From: Xanthobacter autotrophicus Py2
Lineage (GTDB): Bacteria; Pseudomonadota; Alphaproteobacteria; Rhizobiales; Xanthobacteraceae
Direction: 5' to 3'
Length of the DNA: 64,000 nucleotides
NCBI GenBank assembly: GCA_000017645.1
Contig: CP000781.1
Location: 868,001-932,000 of the forward strand
This document shows, piece by piece, positions 32,647-42,731 of the stretch (within the stretch, counting starts at the first letter, position 1; each line of letters begins with the position of its first letter). The position numbers and the translations under genes were made by a program. Under the pieces are notes generated by a model. The model did no database searches. It worked only from the letters and a program-made list of their open reading frames with translations, and was not told the DNA's origin.

Positions 32647-32883
32647 CGGGATGATCTCCGCGACGGGCGCCGGAGGCCACTCCTCCAGCCCTCAACCCGT
32701 CACGGAAAATCCGTCCGCACTCTCCCTCTCAGGGGGCGTTGCGGGGTCTCCCCGCAGAAGGGGGTGCGCCGGCAACGCAAGTGCCGGCCAGGGGGAAGGC
32801 CTTCCCCCACCAACCTGCATCGCAAAGGCCCCTTGGCGCCCCAGGCCGACTGGCAGAGAGTACAACCGCAGATGCCCCGACCA

Positions 32884-34065
32884 CTATTGCTCGTCTCGGT
32901 CATCGTAGTAATCTTCGGGTTCGAACATATCGACGTCCCCGAGATCGACATCTAGGCCCTTCAGATCGATTTCGCAGGACACAAATTCGATGTACTGATC
33001 CTCTCCGCCCAGGTCATTTATGTTGACCATCACCGTGGCGCGAATATCTCGCGTCTCATCATACTCAACCGACCTTCCACCCATACTAATCGACTCACGG
33101 TCGATGCTGTCCCAGACTGAGAAGCTCAACTCGACGTGAACGCGCAAGTCAACGCTAAGCGGCATGCTCAACACCGCCGATACCACCCCATTTTCATCTG
33201 GCTCAGACGTTTCGATTATGTCGACCTCAGCGTCGTCCGGCCAATCGAGGCTGTGTAACTCTGCTCCATAGGGAACAGCCTCCATCTCGCCGGAGGTTGC
33301 ATAGCCGCTTATGGCGACATCAAGGTCGGTGATCCTATTCTCTAGATCATGTTGGATCTCGGCCCGACCATCATCTTCTGGCCCAAGCCAGGTCAGAATG
33401 GCCTGTCGAACCACGAGCGGCGGATCATTGAGAAGCGATAACGCTGTTTCAAGCTCAGGAACGAGATAGAGGCGCTGGGACTCTTCACAGAAATTCCGCC
33501 AATCCCCGTCCTTAGAAACTACGAGAATCGCCGTGGCACGGGCCGTGGCCGTCGCTTCAAGAGCACGCAGCGCAAGGGCATCGGGAAATTCGTCTTTCTT
33601 TTTGCCCGTTCCGAATGGGGGATGGCCGGCAAAGTAACCCTCGAAGAGGTCCTTCGTCGTGACCAGCTCCTCATCGTTCAGGATTTCGCATCCGCTTTGA
33701 TCGACATACTCGGCGAACCTGGACTGCGCTGCTCCGGCAGGCGCCTGTGCTCCGGTAATCTGGTTCAGGATTTCGTCTCTGGTCGGCTGCACGGTTTCAA
33801 ATGCGAAAAGCGCCTCGCCAATCGCCTTGCGAACGCTCCTGAGCGCCTCCTCGGCCTTTTTCTCGATATGTCCTCGAACCTCTTGCGCGACGGTACCGGA
33901 AAGGAGAAACGAAAATGGGCGATTGCTCAGGGCCGCAACCGTCGCGAGAGGAGCGGATCCCAATTGTAGCCCCTTCTCGTCGAAAATGTTGGTGTCGATC
34001 GTCAGTGCGGAGATCGTTCCATCGCGCAGCAAGTCGAGTAGCTCGTCTTCGGGTAAAATCGGCAT
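32884..34065 (-). CDS. PIN-like domain protein
   Basis: The protein has 393 residues. The N-terminal 200 residues look like a PIN ribonuclease: ALTIDTNIFDEKG with the first Asp, a helical insert rich in Lys/Glu, DEFPDALALRAL with the middle acidic group, and VVSKDGDW with the last Asp. The C-terminal half is acidic and beta-rich, and ends in a run of Asp/Glu (EPEDYYDDRDEQ). GGGGGAA precedes the ATG. Base composition is visibly more AT-rich than in the neighbours on both sides, suggesting separate acquisition. No antitoxin-sized partner lies next to it, so it is not a simple VapBC pair. A stand-alone RNA-cleaving defence protein is plausible but unproven. Confidence 0.75.
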   Translation of the reverse strand: MPILPEDELLDLLRDGTISALTIDTNIFDEKGLQLGSAPLATVAALSNRPFSFLLSGTVAQEVRGHIEKKAEEALRSVRKAIGEALFAFETVQPTRDEILNQITGAQAPAGAAQSRFAEYVDQSGCEILNDEELVTTKDLFEGYFAGHPPFGTGKKKDEFPDALALRALEATATARATAILVVSKDGDWRNFCEESQRLYLVPELETALSLLNDPPLVVRQAILTWLGPEDDGRAEIQHDLENRITDLDVAISGYATSGEMEAVPYGAELHSLDWPDDAEVDIIETSEPDENGVVSAVLSMPLSVDLRVHVELSFSVWDSIDRESISMGGRSVEYDETRDIRATVMVNINDLGGEDQYIEFVSCEIDLKGLDVDLGDVDMFEPEDYYDDRDEQ

Positions 34066-34167
34066 TCAGTAAGTTCCCCCAAAAGGCCGCACTAAACATT
34101 CGATATCATGTGGATCGGTAAGAACCTTCCATCGTTATTTGGAGTATTTCTCCCGAAGGCACAAAAG

Positions 34168-37100
34168 TCACCGAAAATCCCGCGCCTTCACCCTGACGCC
34201 GCCGGCCTCCGGCCCCTGCTGCTCGGCCGTCGCCATCTCGCGCTGTCCGACGCTCGCCAGGTCCCGCGACAGATCGACGATCCGATGGGCGACGAGATGC
34301 ACGACCTCGCCCTCGCGCTGAACCCGCCCCCTGACGGCGATCATGCTCGATGAGAGAATGACCCGCCGATAGCGCTCGAAGACCTTCTGCCAGACGACGA
34401 GATTGGCGATGCCGGTCTCGTCCTCGAGCGTGATGAACATGACGCCGTTTGCGGACCCGGGACGCTGACGCACCAGCACGATCCCCGCAGCCTCCAGCCA
34501 GCGCTGATCGGGGGCCGCCATGGCCTCGGCGCAACTGACAATCCGGCGCCTCGCCAGATCCTCGCGCAGGAAGGAGACCGGGTGGCGGCGCAGCGACAGG
34601 CCGATATGCCCGTAATCCTCGACCACCTCACGACCGGCAGGCATGGCTCTCAGCGCAATCGCCGGCTCGTCGAGTTCCGGAACCGTCTGGCCCTCGCGCT
34701 CCGAGGCGGCGGCGAAGAGCGGCAGTTCTTCGTCGCGCAGCCCCTTGATGGCCCATTGCGCCTCGCGCCGGGCCAGACCGAAGGCCGGGCGGAATCCGTC
34801 GGCCGCCGCGATCTGATCGAGCGCCGCGACGGGAACGCCGGCCCGCCGCCAGAGATCGTCGACCGAGGTGAACGTCTCATCGCCCCGAGCCGCCACCACG
34901 GCGGCGGCATGGGCATTGGCGAGTCCCTTGACCATCCGCAGCCCGAGACGGACGGCGAAGCGGCTTTCGTCGCCGGTCGGCTCCAGCGTGCAGTCCCAGC
35001 GGGAGGCATTGATGCAGACCGGGCGGACCTCCACCCCATGTTCGCGCGCGTCGCGCACGATCTGGGCCGGCGCATAAAAGCCCATGGGCTGGGCGTTGAG
35101 GAGCGCGGCGCAGAAGACATCCGGATGCCAGCATTTGAGCCAGGCTGAGGCATAGGCGATCAGCGCGAAGCTCGCCGCATGGCTTTCGGGGAAACCATAG
35201 GAGCCGAAGCCTTCGAGCTGCTGGAAGGTCCGGGCAGCGAACTCCTCCTCATAGCCGCGCGCGATCATCCCCGAGATCAGCCGGTCACGAAACTTCGAGA
35301 CCCCGCCGGTGTGTTTGAAGGTGGCCATGCTCTTGCGCAGGAGATCGGCCTCGCCTGCGGTGAACCCCGCGCATTCGATGGCAACGCGCATCGCCTGTTC
35401 CTGGAACAGCGGCACGCCGAGCGTCTTGCCCAGCACCTTCTCCAGCTCGGGCCGGGGATAGTCGACCTCTTCCAGGCCCTCGCGCCTGCGCAGATAGGGA
35501 TGAACCATATCGCCCTGGATCGGCCCCGGCCGCACGATCGCGACCTGCACCACCAGGTCGTAATAGGTCCGGGGCTTCAGGCGCGGCAGCATCGACATCT
35601 GCGCCCGGCTCTCGATCTGGAAGGTGCCGAGCGTGTCGGCCTTGCGGATCATCGCATAGGTGCGCGGATCCTCGGCCGGGATCGACGCCAGATCGAGGCG
35701 GATATCCTTGTGCTCGGCTAGGAGATCAAGCCCCCGGCGCATGCAGCTCAGCATGCCGAGCGCCAGGACATCGACCTTCATGAAGCGCAGCGCGTCGATA
35801 TCGTCCTTGTCCCATTCGATGATCTGACGCCCCTCCATCGCCGCGGGCTCGATGGGGACGAGATCGTCGAGCCGGTCATGGGTCAGGACGAAGCCGCCCG
35901 GATGCTGTGACAGATGCCGGGGCGCGCCGCGAAGCTGGGCGGCCAGTTCGAGCGTCAGGCGCAACCGGCGATCCTCCGGGTTGAGGTTGAGATCGCGGAG
36001 CTGCTGCTCGGTCACGCCGGCCTCGGACCAGCCCCAGAGCTGGCCGGACAGCGTCTGGATCAGGTCTTCGGGAAGCCCCATGGCCTTGCCGACGTCGCGC
36101 AGCGCGCCCTTGGAACGATAGCGGATGACGGTGGCGGTCAGAGCGGCGCGCTCGCGGCCGTAATGCTCATAGACCCACTGGATCACCTCCTCGCGCCGCT
36201 CGTGCTCGAAATCCACATCGATGTCGGGCGGCTCCCGGCGCTCCTCGGAGACGAAGCGCTCGAACAGGAGATCGTTGCGGCCGGGATCGATCGCGGTGAT
36301 GCCGAGCACATAGCAGACGGCGGAGTTCGCCGCCGATCCGCGCCCCTGGCGAAGGATGCCGCGCGACCGGGCGAAGCGGACGATGCTGTTCACCGTCAGG
36401 AAGTAGGGCGCGTAATCGAGCTTGCCGATCAGGGCCAGCTCATGCTTCAGCGCGGCTGTCACCTCCTCGGGGACACCCTCGGGATAGCGGCTCGCCGCGC
36501 CCTCCCAGGTCAGCCGCTCCAGGGTCTCCTGTGGGCTCAGCGCCGGATCGTCGCGCTCTTCGGGATATTGATAGCGTAACTCGTCGAGGCTGAAGCGGCA
36601 GCGATCCGCGATCTCACGCGTCCGGGCCAGCGCCTCGGGCCAGCGCGCGAAGAGGCGGTGCATCTCGCCGGGCGCCTTCAGATAGCGGTCGGCATGGCGC
36701 TCGCGCCGGATTCCGAGCGCATCGACGGTGACATTGTGCCGGATCGCGGTGACGACATCCTGCAGGATGCGGCGTCCGGGCTCATGGAAAAGCACGTCAT
36801 TGGTCACGACGGTGGGCACACCTAGGCCCGCAGCGAGCGTCGACAGCTCCCAGAGGCGCATCTGGTCATTGGGCCGCCGGCGCAGCGTCAGGCCGAGATA
36901 GGCGCGATCGCCAAAGGCATCGCGCAGGCGCCGCAGCCGCAGACCGCAGGTCTCGTCGGCAAGGTCCGGCGCCAGGACCACGATCAAGCCCTCGCCATAG
37001 GCGACCAGATCGTCCCATTCGAGATGACAGCGCGCCTTGCCCGCCCGCCCCTTGCCCAGCGACAGCAACCGGCAGAGCCGTGAATAGGCCGCCCAGTCGG

Positions 37101-37347
37101 TCGGATAGACCAGCACGGACATGCCGCAGACGAGGTCAAGGCGGCAGCCGATGATCAGCCGTACGCCCGCCTCCTTCGCCGCCTCATGGGCGCGGACGAT
37201 ACCCGCCAGCGTGTTGCGGTCGGTCACGGCGAGCGCGCCGATCCCCATCGCGGCCGCAGTGGCGAAGAGCTCCTCGGCCGAGGACGCGCCACGCAGGAAG
37301 GAAAAATGCGACGTCACCTGCAATTCGGCGTAAGCGGGCGCGCTCAT
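34168..37347 (-). CDS. dnaE2: Error-prone DNA polymerase DnaE2
   Basis: The ATG at 37347 overlaps the imuB stop by 4 bp and gives 1059 residues, the normal DnaE2 length. A PHP domain starts [14 protein letters not shown] and continues VTDRNTLAG. The palm contains [14 protein letters not shown] (about 335) and [15 protein letters not shown] (about 370), with the catalytic aspartates. The C terminus holds an OB fold ([18 protein letters not shown]). DnaE2 extends primers past DNA damage during the SOS response and works with ImuA and ImuB, which lie directly upstream in the same operon. The LexA box before imuA should control it. This copy is on integrated mobile DNA, so the host may have another. 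Confidence 0.95.
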   Translation of the reverse strand: MSAPAYAELQVTSHFSFLRGASSAEELFATAAAMGIGALAVTDRNTLAGIVRAHEAAKEAGVRLIIGCRLDLVCGMSVLVYPTDWAAYSRLCRLLSLGKGRAGKARCHLEWDDLVAYGEGLIVVLAPDLADETCGLRLRRLRDAFGDRAYLGLTLRRRPNDQMRLWELSTLAAGLGVPTVVTNDVLFHEPGRRILQDVVTAIRHNVTVDALGIRRERHADRYLKAPGEMHRLFARWPEALARTREIADRCRFSLDELRYQYPEERDDPALSPQETLERLTWEGAASRYPEGVPEEVTAALKHELALIGKLDYAPYFLTVNSIVRFARSRGILRQGRGSAANSAVCYVLGITAIDPGRNDLLFERFVSEERREPPDIDVDFEHERREEVIQWVYEHYGRERAALTATVIRYRSKGALRDVGKAMGLPEDLIQTLSGQLWGWSEAGVTEQQLRDLNLNPEDRRLRLTLELAAQLRGAPRHLSQHPGGFVLTHDRLDDLVPIEPAAMEGRQIIEWDKDDIDALRFMKVDVLALGMLSCMRRGLDLLAEHKDIRLDLASIPAEDPRTYAMIRKADTLGTFQIESRAQMSMLPRLKPRTYYDLVVQVAIVRPGPIQGDMVHPYLRRREGLEEVDYPRPELEKVLGKTLGVPLFQEQAMRVAIECAGFTAGEADLLRKSMATFKHTGGVSKFRDRLISGMIARGYEEEFAARTFQQLEGFGSYGFPESHAASFALIAYASAWLKCWHPDVFCAALLNAQPMGFYAPAQIVRDAREHGVEVRPVCINASRWDCTLEPTGDESRFAVRLGLRMVKGLANAHAAAVVAARGDETFTSVDDLWRRAGVPVAALDQIAAADGFRPAFGLARREAQWAIKGLRDEELPLFAAASEREGQTVPELDEPAIALRAMPAGREVVEDYGHIGLSLRRHPVSFLREDLARRRIVSCAEAMAAPDQRWLEAAGIVLVRQRPGSANGVMFITLEDETGIANLVVWQKVFERYRRVILSSSMIAVRGRVQREGEVVHLVAHRIVDLSRDLASVGQREMATAEQQGPEAGGVRVKARDFR

Positions 37348-38867
37348 CCGAAAATCCCGTGCAGGAACCAGCGATGCGAGCCGGTGGCGACATCCTCGCC
37401 ATCGCCGGAGCGGAAGATCCAGAAGCGTTCGCCGGCATCGTCCTCGACCCGGAAATAGTCCCGCACCGCTTGTCGCTCGGCATCGCGTTTCCACCATTCC
37501 CCGAAGATGCGCTCCGGTCCGTCGGCCCGTCGGACCCGGCGGCGCACGCCCTTCCAGGAGAACCAGTTCGGGGGATGGTCCGGCAGCAGCGCCATGGTCT
37601 CGATCGGCTCCGGCCGGGCGAGAAGCCGCGACGGGCGCGGCCAGTGGTCGGGCCAGCCCGCGCCCGTATCCCCGGCAAGCGCTGGCAGGCGGCTGACCGA
37701 GCGTTCGGGCACATCGCTCGCCACCGGGGCGAAGCGATAGACCGCCCGCGCGCCGACCCGGTTCGCCAGCGTGTCGATCAGGCCGGAGAGATCCGGCGCG
37801 GTCTCCTCGATGAGGCTGCTGGCCGCCTGCTTCAAGGGCAGCGGTTCGGCCAGGGTGGCTGTCAGCGACATGATCTCGATGCCGAAGCCCGGCGCGATGG
37901 TCTCGATCTTGTCGCAGAGAAGCCGGGTCAGGCGCGCGGGATCCCGCACCGGCATGGCCAGGCCGATGCGCACCGTCTCGATCCGGTTGTCGACCCGGTG
38001 GCAGAGCAGGTCGAGACGGCGCGCGCCAAGACCCCGCCCTTCGAGCGTCTCGCAGAGCGCCATAACCAGCTTGTGAATATAGCGCGCGATGGTCTCGGCG
38101 GCGCCGATCGGTTCGGCGAAGACGCGGCGGACGGAGACCAGCTCCTCCGGGCGGATCGGCTCGATGGGTTCGGCGACCGCGCCCATGGCCTGATCGAGAC
38201 GCCGGCAGAGCTCCGGGCCGAAGCGCCGGGTCAGGGGCGCGCGCGGCTGCCCGATCAGGTCGCCGATGCGGACAAAGCCGAGATCGTATAGCCCCGCTGC
38301 GATCACGGGTGGCAGACGCAGGGCTTGCAGTGGCAGCGGCGCGAGGACCGGGATGGTTTCGTCGGGAGGGGCGACAAACAGCGGATCGGCCGCATAGCGC
38401 GCCAGCGCATGGGCCGCGCCCCAGCTATCGGCGATGGCGGCGCTGGCGGTGACGCCGGACATGACAAGCCGACCGGTCAGCGCCTCCAGCATGGCCGCTT
38501 CACCGCCGTGCAGATGGTCGGCGCCGGTCGCATCGATCACGATCCCGTCCGGCGCATCGACGGCAACGATCGGACTGAAGCGTTGCAGCACCCAGAGCGC
38601 GAGACGTTCGAGGCTGTCCAGGTCGGCTTTTGGGTCGGCGGGCTCAATGAGGAGGCCGGGGACCATCGCCTGGGCCTTGGTGACGGGCAGGCCGGCGCGC
38701 AGGCCGAGCGCCCGCGCGGCCGGATCGGCCGCCGTCACCACCCGGCGGTTCTTCTCCCTTCCGGCGACGACCAGCGGCACTTCACCGGGCGGCGCTGCGT
38801 CGCCCGCCTTCCGCCGCAACCGGTCTGTCGGCCAGTTCGGCAGGAAGACGGAGATGACCCGAGCCAT
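37344..38867 (-). CDS. imuB: ImuB, Y-family polymerase-like SOS mutagenesis protein
   Basis: The protein has 507 residues and begins [19 protein letters not shown], the usual ImuB start. The fold is that of Y-family polymerases, but the usual catalytic acidic residues are not seen at the N terminus, as in other ImuB proteins, which act as adaptors. [13 protein letters not shown] (about 112) and the helix-hairpin-helix-like region [14 protein letters not shown] are typical. It links DnaE2 and ImuA to the sliding clamp at lesions. The gene starts 86 bp before the end of imuA, an unusually long overlap, and ends in a 4-bp overlap with dnaE2. Confidence 0.94.
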   Translation of the reverse strand: MARVISVFLPNWPTDRLRRKAGDAAPPGEVPLVVAGREKNRRVVTAADPAARALGLRAGLPVTKAQAMVPGLLIEPADPKADLDSLERLALWVLQRFSPIVAVDAPDGIVIDATGADHLHGGEAAMLEALTGRLVMSGVTASAAIADSWGAAHALARYAADPLFVAPPDETIPVLAPLPLQALRLPPVIAAGLYDLGFVRIGDLIGQPRAPLTRRFGPELCRRLDQAMGAVAEPIEPIRPEELVSVRRVFAEPIGAAETIARYIHKLVMALCETLEGRGLGARRLDLLCHRVDNRIETVRIGLAMPVRDPARLTRLLCDKIETIAPGFGIEIMSLTATLAEPLPLKQAASSLIEETAPDLSGLIDTLANRVGARAVYRFAPVASDVPERSVSRLPALAGDTGAGWPDHWPRPSRLLARPEPIETMALLPDHPPNWFSWKGVRRRVRRADGPERIFGEWWKRDAERQAVRDYFRVEDDAGERFWIFRSGDGEDVATGSHRWFLHGIFG

Positions 38868-39543
38868 CGCACGCCTCCAGTTCGATATCGAGACATTCGC
38901 CCGCTCGCGCCCGGATCAGCTCGACCAGCCAGCGCGGCCGCCCGACACCGGGAACCGGAAGGGGCGCGGACGGCAGCGCCGAGACCCGCCAGCGGGTCAT
39001 CGCCGCCGTCGGCTGCCCGAAATCGCTGGCCTCCGCCTGCCGCCGCCAGCGGCGCAGCGCGATGCAGATCGTCGCCGAGCCTTTCGCCGCGAGATGCAGC
39101 CGCCGCGAGGCGGTCATCGGCAGGCGCGCGACGTCACCGACAACCGCCCCCAGCCCGCCATGCCGCAGCCCCTCCTCCATGCAGGCCAGGACGGCCTTGT
39201 CGTCTCCGGCTTCGACGAAGATCACCCGGCCGGGCGGCAATCCGGCCTGCTCCAGCCCCGGTGCGAAGAGATCCTGGAGCGCCACGCACCAGAGCACCTG
39301 GCCGGTGGTGCGGGCGGCGATCCCAGCCGTGAAACAGGCGGCAGCCGCGCCATCCACCGCCCCGTTGCCGCCTCCCGCGACTTCATGGAGGCAGCCGAGC
39401 GCCAGCCCGCCACCGGGCAGCTTGCGATCCAGCGGCGCGATCCCGAAGGGCAGCACCTCGTGCGGACGCGTGCCATCGCCTTCGAGCCGCGCGATGCGCG
39501 CCCGAAGGTCGGCAATGGCTGGGCTGTCGGTACGGCTGGGCAT
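38782..39543 (-). CDS. imuA: ImuA, RecA-like SOS mutagenesis protein
   Basis: The ATG at 39543 gives 253 residues. FGIAPLDRKLPGGGLALGCLHEVAG marks the RecA/SulA-like core; it resembles a Walker A region without the full nucleotide-binding motif. ImuA is part of the ImuA-ImuB-DnaE2 mutasome and helps recruit it to RecA-coated DNA. The gene is first in the operon, and a LexA box lies 49 bp upstream. Longer starts further upstream would cross that box and are rejected. The last 86 bp also code for the front of ImuB in another frame. Confidence 0.92.
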   Translation of the reverse strand: MPSRTDSPAIADLRARIARLEGDGTRPHEVLPFGIAPLDRKLPGGGLALGCLHEVAGGGNGAVDGAAAACFTAGIAARTTGQVLWCVALQDLFAPGLEQAGLPPGRVIFVEAGDDKAVLACMEEGLRHGGLGAVVGDVARLPMTASRRLHLAAKGSATICIALRRWRRQAEASDFGQPTAAMTRWRVSALPSAPLPVPGVGRPRWLVELIRARAGECLDIELEACDGSGHLRLPAELADRPVAAEGGRRSAAR

Positions 39544-39591
39544 ATGAGGATGGCGTCTCCGGGGCTTTGCACTGGTCGATTCCGTTGCTAT

Positions 39592-39606
39592 GTTCTTTAT
39601 TTGTTC
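39592..39606. promoter_or_regulatory. LexA box between imuA and the SRAP gene
   Basis: GTTC (39,592-39,595), seven bases, then GTTC (39,603-39,606): the direct-repeat LexA site of alphaproteobacteria. It lies 49 bp before imuA (minus strand) and 101 bp before the SRAP gene (plus strand). SOS control of both directions is likely. Confidence 0.88.
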
Positions 39607-39706
39607 TCTTGCGGGTCGAGAGTCAATCTCGGCCATCCCGGAAGTGATCGACGGAGCGCGATGGCCTATGGTGGCGTAAAGTATTCGCAAGGAGAGTGGC
39701 GGGGCG

Positions 39707-40396
39707 ATGTGCAATCTGTATCGCATTACAACCAATCAGCAGGCGATCCGGGATTTCGTGGCCGCCACCCATGACAGCATCGGCAATCTCGAGCCGTCGA
39801 TCGATGTCTATCCCGACCGCCCGGCGCCGGTGGTGCGCAACACCGATGGCGGGCGGGAACTGGCCTCGCTGACCTGGGGCATGCCCACGCCCATCGAATA
39901 TCAGAAATCCCGTGACGCGCCGGACACCGGCGTCACCAATATCCGCAACACGGGCAGCCCCCATTGGCGCAAATGGCTCGGGGTCGGGCATCGCTGCGTG
40001 GTCCCGGCCACCGCCTTTTCCGAGTATGGACAAAAGCCCGATCCAGTCACGAAGCGCAAACCGCTGCACTGGTTCGCCCTCGATGAGACCCAGCCCCTGT
40101 TCTTCTTCGCGGGGATCTGGACGCCATGGCGCGGAACCCGCGGCTCGAACCGGACCCCGCGTCCGGGCGATCATCAGCTGTTCGCCTTCCTGACGACCGA
40201 GGCCAATGGCGTGGTGGAGCCGATCCACCCGAGGGCCATGCCCGCCATCCTGACGAGCCGCGACGAAGTCGAGACCTGGCTGACCGCCGACTGGAACGAA
40301 GCCAAGGCGCTGCAACGGCCGCTGCCCGATGAGCGGCTGGTTATCGTGGAGACGCCAGCCAATACAGCCGCCGATGGCATGTTGCCGGGCATCTGA
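39707..40396 (+). CDS. SOS response-associated peptidase (SRAP/HMCES/YedK family)
   Basis: The protein has 229 residues. It starts MCNLYRIT: Met is removed and Cys2 is the catalytic residue that forms a covalent bond with abasic sites in single-stranded DNA. Other family marks are RCVVPATAFSEY with the active-site Glu region and EPIHPRAMPAIL with the conserved His. GGAGAG lies upstream of the ATG. The gene diverges from imuA over a LexA box, fitting its role in protecting abasic sites during SOS. A small unknown gene follows 20 bp downstream and is probably co-transcribed. Confidence 0.93.
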   Translation: MCNLYRITTNQQAIRDFVAATHDSIGNLEPSIDVYPDRPAPVVRNTDGGRELASLTWGMPTPIEYQKSRDAPDTGVTNIRNTGSPHWRKWLGVGHRCVVPATAFSEYGQKPDPVTKRKPLHWFALDETQPLFFFAGIWTPWRGTRGSNRTPRPGDHQLFAFLTTEANGVVEPIHPRAMPAILTSRDEVETWLTADWNEAKALQRPLPDERLVIVETPANTAADGMLPGI

Positions 40397-40416
40397 CAAT
40401 GATCCGGAGGACGAAC

Positions 40417-40779
40417 ATGGGCCGGAAGGAAGAAGAACAGTTAGCGGCGACGCTCGCCAAGGCGATGGCGATGATCTGCGTCCGCAACAGTATGTTGGAG
40501 GACCTGCATGCCGGCCCAGTCCCGATCACGAAGACCGGCGACTATTCCGATGTCTTCGTCATCGACGCCGACGGCAATCGCATCCCGTGGGGAACCGTGT
40601 CGAGGCTCGACGACGACGAGATGCGCGACCTGATGCGCCAGGTGGTCAATCGGCTCTACACGTTCCAGACCTGCTTCGCAGAGCCGCAGTTTCAGGCGGT
40701 GATCGACAAATGGCTTGGCGTGGCGCGCAACTGGGACGAGCCGGCCCTCGACGAGCGCCTTGCGGGAAGGCACTCATAG
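40417..40779 (+). CDS. Small unassigned protein downstream of SRAP
   Basis: No family is recognised. The start at 40417 is chosen because CCGGAGG lies 7 bp before it; an in-frame ATG at 40399 lacks such a site. The product has 120 residues and is soluble, with DYSDVFVIDADGNRIPWGTVSRLDDDEM in the middle and an aromatic C-terminal half (NRLYTFQTCF, KWLGVARNW). It follows the SRAP gene by 20 bp in the same direction. Co-expression under SOS control is possible. No membrane segment or signal peptide is seen. Confidence 0.7.
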   Translation: MGRKEEEQLAATLAKAMAMICVRNSMLEDLHAGPVPITKTGDYSDVFVIDADGNRIPWGTVSRLDDDEMRDLMRQVVNRLYTFQTCFAEPQFQAVIDKWLGVARNWDEPALDERLAGRHS

Positions 40780-40953
40780 CCAGTTGATGGCCGGTAGTGA
40801 ACGTTTGGTCGCGTGCCCAAGGTCGCCCACCAAATCGTTGCAAAGGCGTTCGCCGTCGGTTCAACGGGGACCTTTCCTCGGGGCTTCCATGGGCCTTCCA
40901 AGTCGAATGCATCGGCACCCGAAGCCTAAACTGTCTTGGGCTTGCTTTTCATT

Positions 40954-40977
40954 GCTTACAACATTATTGTTGTAAGC
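40954..40977. promoter_or_regulatory. Perfect 24-bp palindrome abutting a start codon
   Basis: Arms GCTTACAACA (40,954-40,963) and TGTTGTAAGC (40,968-40,977) flank TTAT. The next base begins the ATG at 40,978. It occupies the place of the ribosome site and sits in an AT-rich pocket. The likely binder is the XRE-family protein encoded two genes on, by analogy with autoregulated toxin-antitoxin operons. Confidence 0.8.
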
Positions 40978-41457
40978 ATGATTCCTGCCCTCACCCCATT
41001 GCCAGGCTCGCCGTGGTCCGTTTTGCCTCCTGGGGCACACAAGGCGAGTCTTGAAGATGTCGCAGCGGCTTTCGCAACAAACGTCTGGCGTCGTCAGCTC
41101 TTCGACGGCCTCGTTCTCGCCTCTGGCAAGCTACGAATTGCCGGATGCCCCGCGATCTATCTTGATGGCAGCTATGTGACGGGCAAGCCGAGGCCCGGCG
41201 ACTTCGATGCCTGCTGGGACCCTACCGGGGTCGATCCAGCCAAGCTTGATCCTGTGTTCCTGGAATTCGGGAACGGTCGGTCGGCACAGAAGGCAGCATT
41301 CAAGGGCGAATTCTTTCCATCCTCGATGATGTGCGCCGACGTCGGGCGGTCATTTGTCGATTTTTTCCAACTGGATCGTTTCACAGGAAAACAGAAAGGG
41401 ATCATCTCAATTCCGCTTTCGGCCGATCCACTTCTCTCCGGGAAGGAGCAGCCATGA
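40978..41457 (+). CDS. DUF6932-like putative nucleotidyltransferase
   Basis: The protein has 159 residues. IYLDGSYVTGKPRPGDFDACWD at about residues 60-81 matches the G-S ... D-x-D pattern of minimal nucleotidyltransferases and the DUF6932 family. FKGEFFPSSMMCAD nearer the end is also typical. The ATG directly follows a perfect palindrome and has no separate Shine-Dalgarno sequence. It overlaps the XRE-ImmA/IrrE gene by 4 bp. A nucleotidyltransferase encoded with a helix-turn-helix partner suggests a toxin-antitoxin-like or abortive-infection module. The biochemical activity is inferred from the motif only. Confidence 0.78.
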   Translation: MIPALTPLPGSPWSVLPPGAHKASLEDVAAAFATNVWRRQLFDGLVLASGKLRIAGCPAIYLDGSYVTGKPRPGDFDACWDPTGVDPAKLDPVFLEFGNGRSAQKAAFKGEFFPSSMMCADVGRSFVDFFQLDRFTGKQKGIISIPLSADPLLSGKEQP

Positions 41458-42731
41458 TCTACAGCGACAAGCAATATACCATATCGAGCGCACAGCGTTC
41501 GACGTTGCAGGAAGCGCTTGCTGCTGCAAAGGAACGCGCTTCGGGTCAGGCATGGCTCAAGCAGGCAGAGATCGACGGGCTCAAGAGCCAAATCGCTGAT
41601 ATCGATGCCGAACTCGCCGAATACGATCTGCTCAAATCCGGCCAGGTCTCGTTCTCGAAAACCTATGCGCTTGAAGAGTTGCCGCGCGTGCTGGTGCAGG
41701 CGCGGATCGCGTCCGGGATGAGCCAGACGGACCTTGCTGAGAAGCTCCGCATGAAGCCGCAACAAGTGCAGCGCTACGAGGCCACTGACTACATGGGCGC
41801 GAGTCTCGGCCGGCTGATCGAGATTTCGAAGGCGCTTGGCGTGAAAGCGTCGGGAAGCTTCGAGGGGCCGAAACCGGCCGGCGGTTCAGTCTTCGCGTGG
41901 GGCGATGCCGACGACATCGTCTGGGGGCAGCTTCCCTATAAGGAGATGATCAAGCGCAAGTGGTTTGATCTGCCGCGTGGCGGAAACCCGATCGAGCTCG
42001 TTAAGGAATATTTCATGCACGCGGCCGGACCGCAGTTTGCGACGGCGTTGCATCGCAAGAAGATGCGCAGCGGCAATGTGCCGAACGAATACGCCCTGCT
42101 CGCGTGGCAGGCGCGTATTCTTGAGCGGGCGCGCAGCAAAATCGACGCGGGCGAGATCGGCACATTCGAGCTGGATGACCGGTGGCTGCCCGAGCTGGTG
42201 CGTCTCACGAAACGGAAAGACGGGCCGAAGCGCGCCCGCGACCTGTTGGCGGAGAAGGGCATTGTTCTCATCGTCGAGCGTCACCTCCCAGGGTCGTATC
42301 TCGACGGCGCGGCAATGCTCTCCGATGGTGAGACGCCGGTGGTAGGCCTTACGCTACGTTATGACCGTCTGGACAATTTCTGGTTCGTGCTGATGCACGA
42401 GCTCGGGCACGTCTTCCTGCATCTCTTCGACGGTTTGCGCTTCGACTTCTTCGACGAGGAAAGCGGCAATGACAGCGATGCGATCGAGGTTGAAGCGGAC
42501 AAATTCGCGCTCGACGCGCTGATACCGGAAACGCTGTGGGACCAGTGTCTGTCCCGCTTTGCCCTGTCAGAAGAGGCGGTGAAGATCGACGCGGAGACGA
42601 TCGGCATCGATCCGAGCATCATCGCGGGCCGCATAAGGAAGGAGCGCAGCAACTACACCATACTGAATGATCTGGTTGGTCGGGATCAGGTGCGCTCGCA
42701 GCTTGAGGAGGCGAGCGATGATCTTGACTAA
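41454..42731 (+). CDS. XRE helix-turn-helix plus ImmA/IrrE metallopeptidase protein
   Basis: The ATG at 41454 overlaps the preceding stop by 4 bp and gives 425 residues. A short coiled coil (about 30-62) is followed by an XRE DNA-binding domain with RIASGMSQTDLAEKLRMKPQQVQRYE (about 82-108). The C-terminal half is an ImmA/IrrE zinc peptidase: LMHELGHVFLH (about 312) with a downstream EVEADKFALDALIP that supplies the third ligand. Such proteins cleave regulators or control lysogeny and toxin genes. The palindrome at the front of this operon is a natural binding site for its own helix-turn-helix domain. It overlaps the next gene by 14 bp. Confidence 0.92.
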   Translation: MIYSDKQYTISSAQRSTLQEALAAAKERASGQAWLKQAEIDGLKSQIADIDAELAEYDLLKSGQVSFSKTYALEELPRVLVQARIASGMSQTDLAEKLRMKPQQVQRYEATDYMGASLGRLIEISKALGVKASGSFEGPKPAGGSVFAWGDADDIVWGQLPYKEMIKRKWFDLPRGGNPIELVKEYFMHAAGPQFATALHRKKMRSGNVPNEYALLAWQARILERARSKIDAGEIGTFELDDRWLPELVRLTKRKDGPKRARDLLAEKGIVLIVERHLPGSYLDGAAMLSDGETPVVGLTLRYDRLDNFWFVLMHELGHVFLHLFDGLRFDFFDEESGNDSDAIEVEADKFALDALIPETLWDQCLSRFALSEEAVKIDAETIGIDPSIIAGRIRKERSNYTILNDLVGRDQVRSQLEEASDDLD

